From assembly GCA_003049485.1 (NCBI GenBank), contig PYST01000005.1, forward strand, positions 124,001 to 188,000: a stretch of DNA of 64,000 bases, in the 5' to 3' direction. The position numbers and the translations under genes were made by a program. Origin of the DNA: Ophioceras dolichostomum. Lineage: Eukaryota > Ascomycota > Sordariomycetes > Magnaporthales > Ophioceraceae. Below, piece after piece: positions 59,495 through 64,000 of the stretch (position 1 is the stretch's first letter; each line of letters begins with the position of its first letter). The notes under the pieces are model-generated. The model was not told where the DNA came from. It made no database searches and saw only the letters and a program-made list of their open reading frames with translations.

Positions 59495-60955
59495 CAATGA
59501 AGGCTGCCTCCACCGTCAACACACGAAGCAAGCAGGACTCCTCCTCTTTTTCTTCTTGGTGGGCGCGGGCATGGTGGCAGCATATGCAAAGTCAAGCGTG
59601 GTGGCGACCCGGATTTTTTTGCTCCGTCTTGTCGACCACGCGCAAACAGCTAGGAAAAACCTCTCCTCCTCCTCCTCCCTTTACACTCTCCACATAATGT
59701 ACCAACAATAACACCCACGAAGCACAACAAAACCACATGTAACACCACTCCACGGATAGGGGAAAGGAAAAACTCTCCCAGTCATCCGCACGGGTTATAC
59801 ACGCCTAGCTGTAGAAGCAATGCTACCTCCCCAGCTCTCTAAATTTTTCCCTCTTTCTGTTCACGGATCTGATTCTTGAGTGATGTTATCTGCCAACGAT
59901 CGAAGGTACCTATCTCCCCCGTCGTTTCCGATCTTACAGTTCTGTTTAAACTGCCAGTCCGGGTCATGGACTTCCGCTGAGAGCAGGCAGCACCAGTCCT
60001 CAAAGTCCTTCCCTATCGCCACCACCGGCCCTCTTGAGGGAGGCTGAGTCTGCGAAGGACTCAATAAGTCTCTGTCTAACCCGCTTGCCTCCCCTACCCC
60101 AAATTGTTCTGTTTCAAACTCCCGTCCTCCTGTCTCGACCGACACTGAAAAGAATCAGCCACATGGGGTATTCGACCACCTGCAGCGGCTGCCTGCAGCC
60201 TCGCGGTATGAGGAGTATTTTTTCCAACATATCTACCGGCACAGCTCCGAACATATAGATAGGCACGGCCCAATTTCGCTTTATATAGGACTCTGTCTTT
60301 TTATAACATTACGGGAACGGGAGCCTACAGAATTCGTGGCAGCTTGACACGAGAAGAGGCGGCAACCTCACGAACAACCCCCGTTAAAAACATCGGCTGG
60401 GCTCGGCTTCATCAGCGACGGGACCGAGACGATTGACCATCGACCGAGCCCGAGGACGATCGATATTTTCTACCCCTGGTGCTGGTATTTTTTTCGAAAC
60501 AATTCTAACATTTCCCGCGCCGACATATGCTGTCAACCCAAAATAAAAACCAGAGGACGGGACGAAGATGCGAGGAACCCAACATGGAAAGATATCCTCG
60601 ACTCCATTGCTGACCACGCCCCTGTGCCCATTGTCCGAGAATTTAGTGGGCAGGCTGGTGCACACGGCCTGTGCCGCAGTCTTGCAGCCCCCTTGCTGCC
60701 TGCAATGCACTCACTCCACTACACCCCGCGCCAAACCCTTGCAGACACAACGCAGTGATGATGGAACATGTGCATGGCGGTCCAACCTGCTGGGACCTTG
60801 ACTACCAGAGACACACCCCCATGAGACATGGGACCCTTTGCCTTGCCTACACGCCCACACACACTCACACACACCGAGAAAGGAAGTCAAAGGGAAAAAA
60901 AATGAAAACTCTCACCCCGATCCCAAGTGGGTTATGTTGCTGTGTAATAGTGCGC

Positions 60956-60958
<3 letters not shown>

Positions 60959-60987
<29 letters not shown>
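60959..60987. repeat. (GT)14 microsatellite
   Basis: Uninterrupted GT repeat of 29 bases read directly. Confidence 0.9.
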
Positions 60988-61426
60988 ACCAGAAAGTGCG
61001 CAGCTCAGCCACGTCTCGTCAGCTCCTAACATTTTTGTTACCTCTGCCTCCCTCATTCACGCCCACACCATCATCCGTGGTGGCAAAAGGTAGATCCATC
61101 GCGCGAGAGGAGGCTCAACTTTGCTCGGTCGCCGGGCGGGCCCCATTGTTTCGTACTCGAATTGCGAAGAAAATCGCTTTGTTGAGCCGCAAGAGTTACA
61201 TGTGTCTGTTCTGTCAGTCAGCGCAAAGTTGTTATCTGACTCGCTCTCTCTATGTTCCCGTCGTCTCAATGTCTTGCACATGGCGCCCCAAGGCCGCCCG
61301 CCGCCCGCTTCCATCCACACCCGCAAGACGAGTCACGCCCCGTTGGTCGTCGCCTCGTCCTTCCCGGCACAGGGCAGAGCAATGACAGGTCCACTAAAAT
61401 AAGGTCATATCCCTGAGACTTCGCTG

Positions 61427-61436
61427 TTATAAAGAC
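61427..61436 (+). promoter_or_regulatory. Probable TATA box
   Basis: GTTATAAAGAC about 240 bp before the ATG at 61667, followed by a long CT-rich leader, the standard layout of a fungal core promoter. Confidence 0.4.
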
Positions 61437-61666
61437 CCGCGACGGCACGGAATGGCCTGCCCCTCGAGGGTTGGTTTCTTGTTCTCATTCCTCATAAAAG
61501 AGGACCGCCCGACACCGTTCAGGCCCTCTTCCTCCCTCCTCTCCTCGGACACCACACAGACCTGTTCTTTTCATTCCGCATTTTTTTTCTCTCCTCTCCA
61601 CTCCGTACTTTACTCAAAGTTGACGACCCACAAAGACGCGAGCTACCGACCAGCCTACCTCTAGCC

Positions 61667-63529
61667 ATGACGAACCTAACCGCCACCGACACCGCCGAAG
61701 GGGGACCGCAGCCGAACGCAGCCTGGCGGCAGCACAAGAGTGGCCTCCTCACTGACACGACCTTCACGGCCGAGCAGACCATCCGGGCTGCCCACTCGGA
61801 CCTGCACCTCACGCGCGTGTCTTCGAAGGGGTGCGACCTGCTTGAATACGCCCAGGCGGGCTTCGCGCAGGTGACGCGCTGCCACGACAGCTCCGAGTTC
61901 CAGTTCGAGGCCACCCGCGAGTTCTGCCCCGGCAAGTCTCGCATCGGCGGAGGAGGAGGTGGGGAAGACTGCAGCTGCTGTCCTGGTGGTAGTGGCGGCC
62001 AGGACGACGACAACAAAGCAACGGTGGAAGACCACGTCGACTTCGGTCGCTGGAGCTACAAGTGGCAGGGCACGACGTTTCTGGTGTACGAGGTGCTGTG
62101 GCGCGACAGCTTCGGCAACGTGTTCCACCACTTCTTTGTGCTCGCGCCTCGCTTTGCGGAGAATGACGTCCATCAACAGCAGTCTTTGGTCAAGGATGAC
62201 CACCACAAGCACACCGACGCGCTCGTTATCGCCTGCGGAGAGTGGTCGCGCGAGCTGCACGACGAGATCTGGGTCTTCGACAACGCGCGCTGGGTGAAGT
62301 CCCGCTCGCTGTGGAAGTCGGTGCAGGGCTCGTCGTGGGACGACGTGATCCTCGACCCTTTCATGAAGACGTCGCTCATCAACGACGTCCAGGGCTTCTT
62401 CGACAACAGGGAGCTGTACGAGTCGCTTCGCATCCCGTGGAAGCGCGGGGTGATCCTCCACGGGAGCCCCGGCAACGGCAAGACGCTGTCGATCAAGGCC
62501 CTGATGAACAGCCTGGCCTACCACCCGGACAAGGCCGTGCAGTCCCTGTACGTCAAGTCGCTCGACGCGTGCAACGGGCCCAAGTGGTCGATCCAGGAGA
62601 TCTTCCACAAGGCCCGCAGGTCGGCCCCCTGCGTGCTCGTGTTCGAGGACCTGGACAGCCTGGTGGAGGACGAGACGAAGAGCTACTTCCTGAACGAAGT
62701 TGACGGGCTCGAGTCCAACAACGGCATCCTGATGATCGGCTCCACGAACCACCTGCACCGCCTGGACCCCGCCGTCACGAAGCGGCCCAGCCGCTTCGAC
62801 CGCAAGTACCACTACAAGCTGCCCGCCGTCGCCGAGCGCGAGGCGTACGCGCGGCACTGGCGCGAGAAGGTCGGCGGATCCGCCGCGGTCGATTTTCCGG
62901 AGGAGCTATGCGGCGTGGTGGCGGCGCTGACGGAGGGGTACAGCTTTGCGTATATGAAGGAGCTGTTCATCACGAGTCTGTTGCTTTTCGCGCGCGGGGG
63001 CGACGATGTAGTAGGAGATGGTGATGACGATGAGGATGAGGATGAGGGTGAGACTGCTACTACTACTCAGCACCAGCAGTCAGATGCGGCCTCGGAGGAG
63101 GATAAGGGCGCCTCGCCTACCTCCAGCCAGGCGGCGTCGGACACTGTGATGGTCATGCTCGGGGTCGAGAAGGACCGCAGCTCCAGCTCCAGCTCCAGCT
63201 CCGGCTCTGCGGCTCCTCCTCCTCCTGCTTCAACCGAGATGGAGGACGGCGGCAAGAAAGAGAAAGACAACAAGGACAAGTCGTCTGCGGCCAAACGCAA
63301 GCGGACCCTCCCGAAGGTGGAGATCCCGGAACACCTGCGCGACAACCAGCTGGTCAAGATCTTCCGCACGCAGGCTGGCAAGCTGCTGGCTGAGATGGAC
63401 CACGCCACCGAGGAGGAGGAGGCGGCGAGGCGGATCTCGGGCGGGTCGGACGACGGCTTGTTCCCCTTTGGCGGACGCTTCCCCCCGCCGTTTGGGATGA
63501 GGGCTGGGCCGAAGCGGCGGCGGTGCTGA
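61667..63529 (+). CDS. BCS1-like AAA ATPase
   Basis: A single-exon ORF of 620 residues. The order is: an N-terminal module (LHLTRVSSKGCDLLEY...WSYKWQGTTFLVYEVLW); the fungal BCS1-like lead-in VFDNARWVKSRSLWKSVQGSSWDDVILD; and the AAA core with Walker A GSPGNGKT (about 266), Walker B VLVFEDLDSL (about 323) and the sensor stretch MIGSTNHLHRLDPAVTKRPSRFDRKY. No transmembrane helix is evident, unlike mitochondrial Bcs1, so this is one of the many fungal paralogues of unknown substrate. The C-terminal third is low-complexity: an acidic DDDEDEDEGE run, a poly-Ser tract, Lys-rich KKEKDNKDK and a basic KRRRC end that could serve as a nuclear signal. A Gly/Cys-rich insert (GGGGGGEDCSCC) sits near residue 100. 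Confidence 0.87.
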   Translation: MTNLTATDTAEGGPQPNAAWRQHKSGLLTDTTFTAEQTIRAAHSDLHLTRVSSKGCDLLEYAQAGFAQVTRCHDSSEFQFEATREFCPGKSRIGGGGGGEDCSCCPGGSGGQDDDNKATVEDHVDFGRWSYKWQGTTFLVYEVLWRDSFGNVFHHFFVLAPRFAENDVHQQQSLVKDDHHKHTDALVIACGEWSRELHDEIWVFDNARWVKSRSLWKSVQGSSWDDVILDPFMKTSLINDVQGFFDNRELYESLRIPWKRGVILHGSPGNGKTLSIKALMNSLAYHPDKAVQSLYVKSLDACNGPKWSIQEIFHKARRSAPCVLVFEDLDSLVEDETKSYFLNEVDGLESNNGILMIGSTNHLHRLDPAVTKRPSRFDRKYHYKLPAVAEREAYARHWREKVGGSAAVDFPEELCGVVAALTEGYSFAYMKELFITSLLLFARGGDDVVGDGDDDEDEDEGETATTTQHQQSDAASEEDKGASPTSSQAASDTVMVMLGVEKDRSSSSSSSSGSAAPPPPASTEMEDGGKKEKDNKDKSSAAKRKRTLPKVEIPEHLRDNQLVKIFRTQAGKLLAEMDHATEEEEAARRISGGSDDGLFPFGGRFPPPFGMRAGPKRRRC

Positions 63530-64000
63530 GTGTGTGGCTTACATTGTAGGTGCCTACCTACCTACGTAGATTGATCGGCAAGTAGGTAGCTCGGGGCGCT
63601 ACTGATGTTTCTTTTTCTCTTGGTTACAGCTAGCGATGGATTGGGTTCTCTTCGTTTTCGTCTCTTGACAATAAATCACAACTTGCCCCTAGTTCATTTG
63701 TAAGGGTCTCTCTTAAATGTCCCCTTTCCCGTGGATGTCTCTCTGCCATCAGGGTGCATATCCTAAAACAGATTGATGTAAGTACATCGCGAAGCGCGGA
63801 TGGTTAAGGGGTGCCGGCCAGGATGAACGTGGTTGGATTTGGACCAGAGGTGGCGGTGATTGCCATGGGCGAGATGGAAGAGCAAATTAATTTCTATCCG
63901 AAGTTCACATGACAGAGGTAGGCATCAAGGTAGATTCGAGGCTGTCTTTTTGTTTGGTGGTCTCTCCGGGAAATTCGGTTGCCCCACGCCGCGATATATT
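63530..64000. other. 3' flank, no gene seen
   Basis: Downstream of the AAA gene to the window edge. It begins with several CCTACCTACC/GTAGGTAG units at 63550-63588. Confidence 0.55.
63670..63675 (+). terminator. Candidate polyadenylation signal
   Basis: An AATAAA hexamer about 140 bp after the stop codon of the AAA gene, within an A/T-richer stretch. Confidence 0.4.

Larger units (their letters stand above)
59495..61666. other. Long intergenic region upstream of the AAA ATPase
   Basis: About 2.2 kb, no supported gene. It contains the GT dinucleotide repeat, CA-rich runs near 60850 and the core promoter of the AAA gene. ORFs are short and repeat-derived. Confidence 0.55.

Noticed and set aside
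60690..60990. ORFs running through the CA/GT repeats
   Set aside because: Open only because dinucleotide repeats lack stops in those frames; the products are Thr-His or Cys-Val repeats.

Overview
The window reads as nuclear DNA of a filamentous ascomycete (Pezizomycotina, Sordariomycete-like; species not identified). Genes are split by short introns with GTAAGT/GTGAGT-type donors, and the products are typical of that group: GH18 and GH30 secreted hydrolases, Zn2Cys6 regulators, HET-domain and NACHT/ankyrin proteins, 2EXR proteins, GMC oxidoreductase and BCS1-like AAA ATPases. There are no operons, CRISPR arrays, rRNA genes or convincing tRNAs. Exon coordinates were worked out by hand from reading frames and splice consensus.

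Layout. 1-434: 3' end of a probable sterol-glucosyltransferase-type gene. 2034-4526 (+): secreted GH18 chitinase whose barrel is interrupted by a CBM18 chitin-binding domain. 5387-6072 (+): small SH3/tudor-like protein. 6284-8019 (-): MFS sugar transporter. 8.0-11.9 kb: gene-empty. 11941-14980 (+): a two-gene unit made of an unrecognised 250-aa protein and a 2EXR protein. 16808-19150 (+): membrane-anchored aspartic-protease-like protein without catalytic motifs. 19765-22511 (-): ankyrin protein with a helical N-terminal domain. 23.1-28.8 kb: decaying genes, namely a Fungal_trans_2-type regulator with a nonsense codon and no zinc finger, and an EgtD/EasF-like methyltransferase with several stops. 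30827-32428 (+): GH30 glycosidase. 33098-33967 (+): small multi-pass membrane protein. 34965-42737 (+): a 2451-residue NACHT-ankyrin (NLR/STAND) protein.

43.1-45.9 kb (-): a second, inverted copy of the two-gene unit, with its 2EXR member broken. 47.5-48.6 kb (-): BTB-like gene with an internal stop. 49494-51815 (+): HET-domain protein. 52599-54549 (+): secreted GMC oxidoreductase. 54761-55515 (-): OHCU decarboxylase of urate catabolism. 56404-59494 (+): Zn2Cys6 transcription factor. 61667-63529 (+): BCS1-like AAA ATPase.

The flanks (2-8 kb and 49-63 kb) hold intact metabolic and regulatory genes. The centre (about 12-48 kb) looks like accessory DNA: NLR-type and ankyrin genes, an inverted duplicated gene pair of unknown function, and at least three or four pseudogenes. 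The item I consider most likely undescribed is that duplicated pair and its unrecognised protein family, which carries a GNPYG motif.
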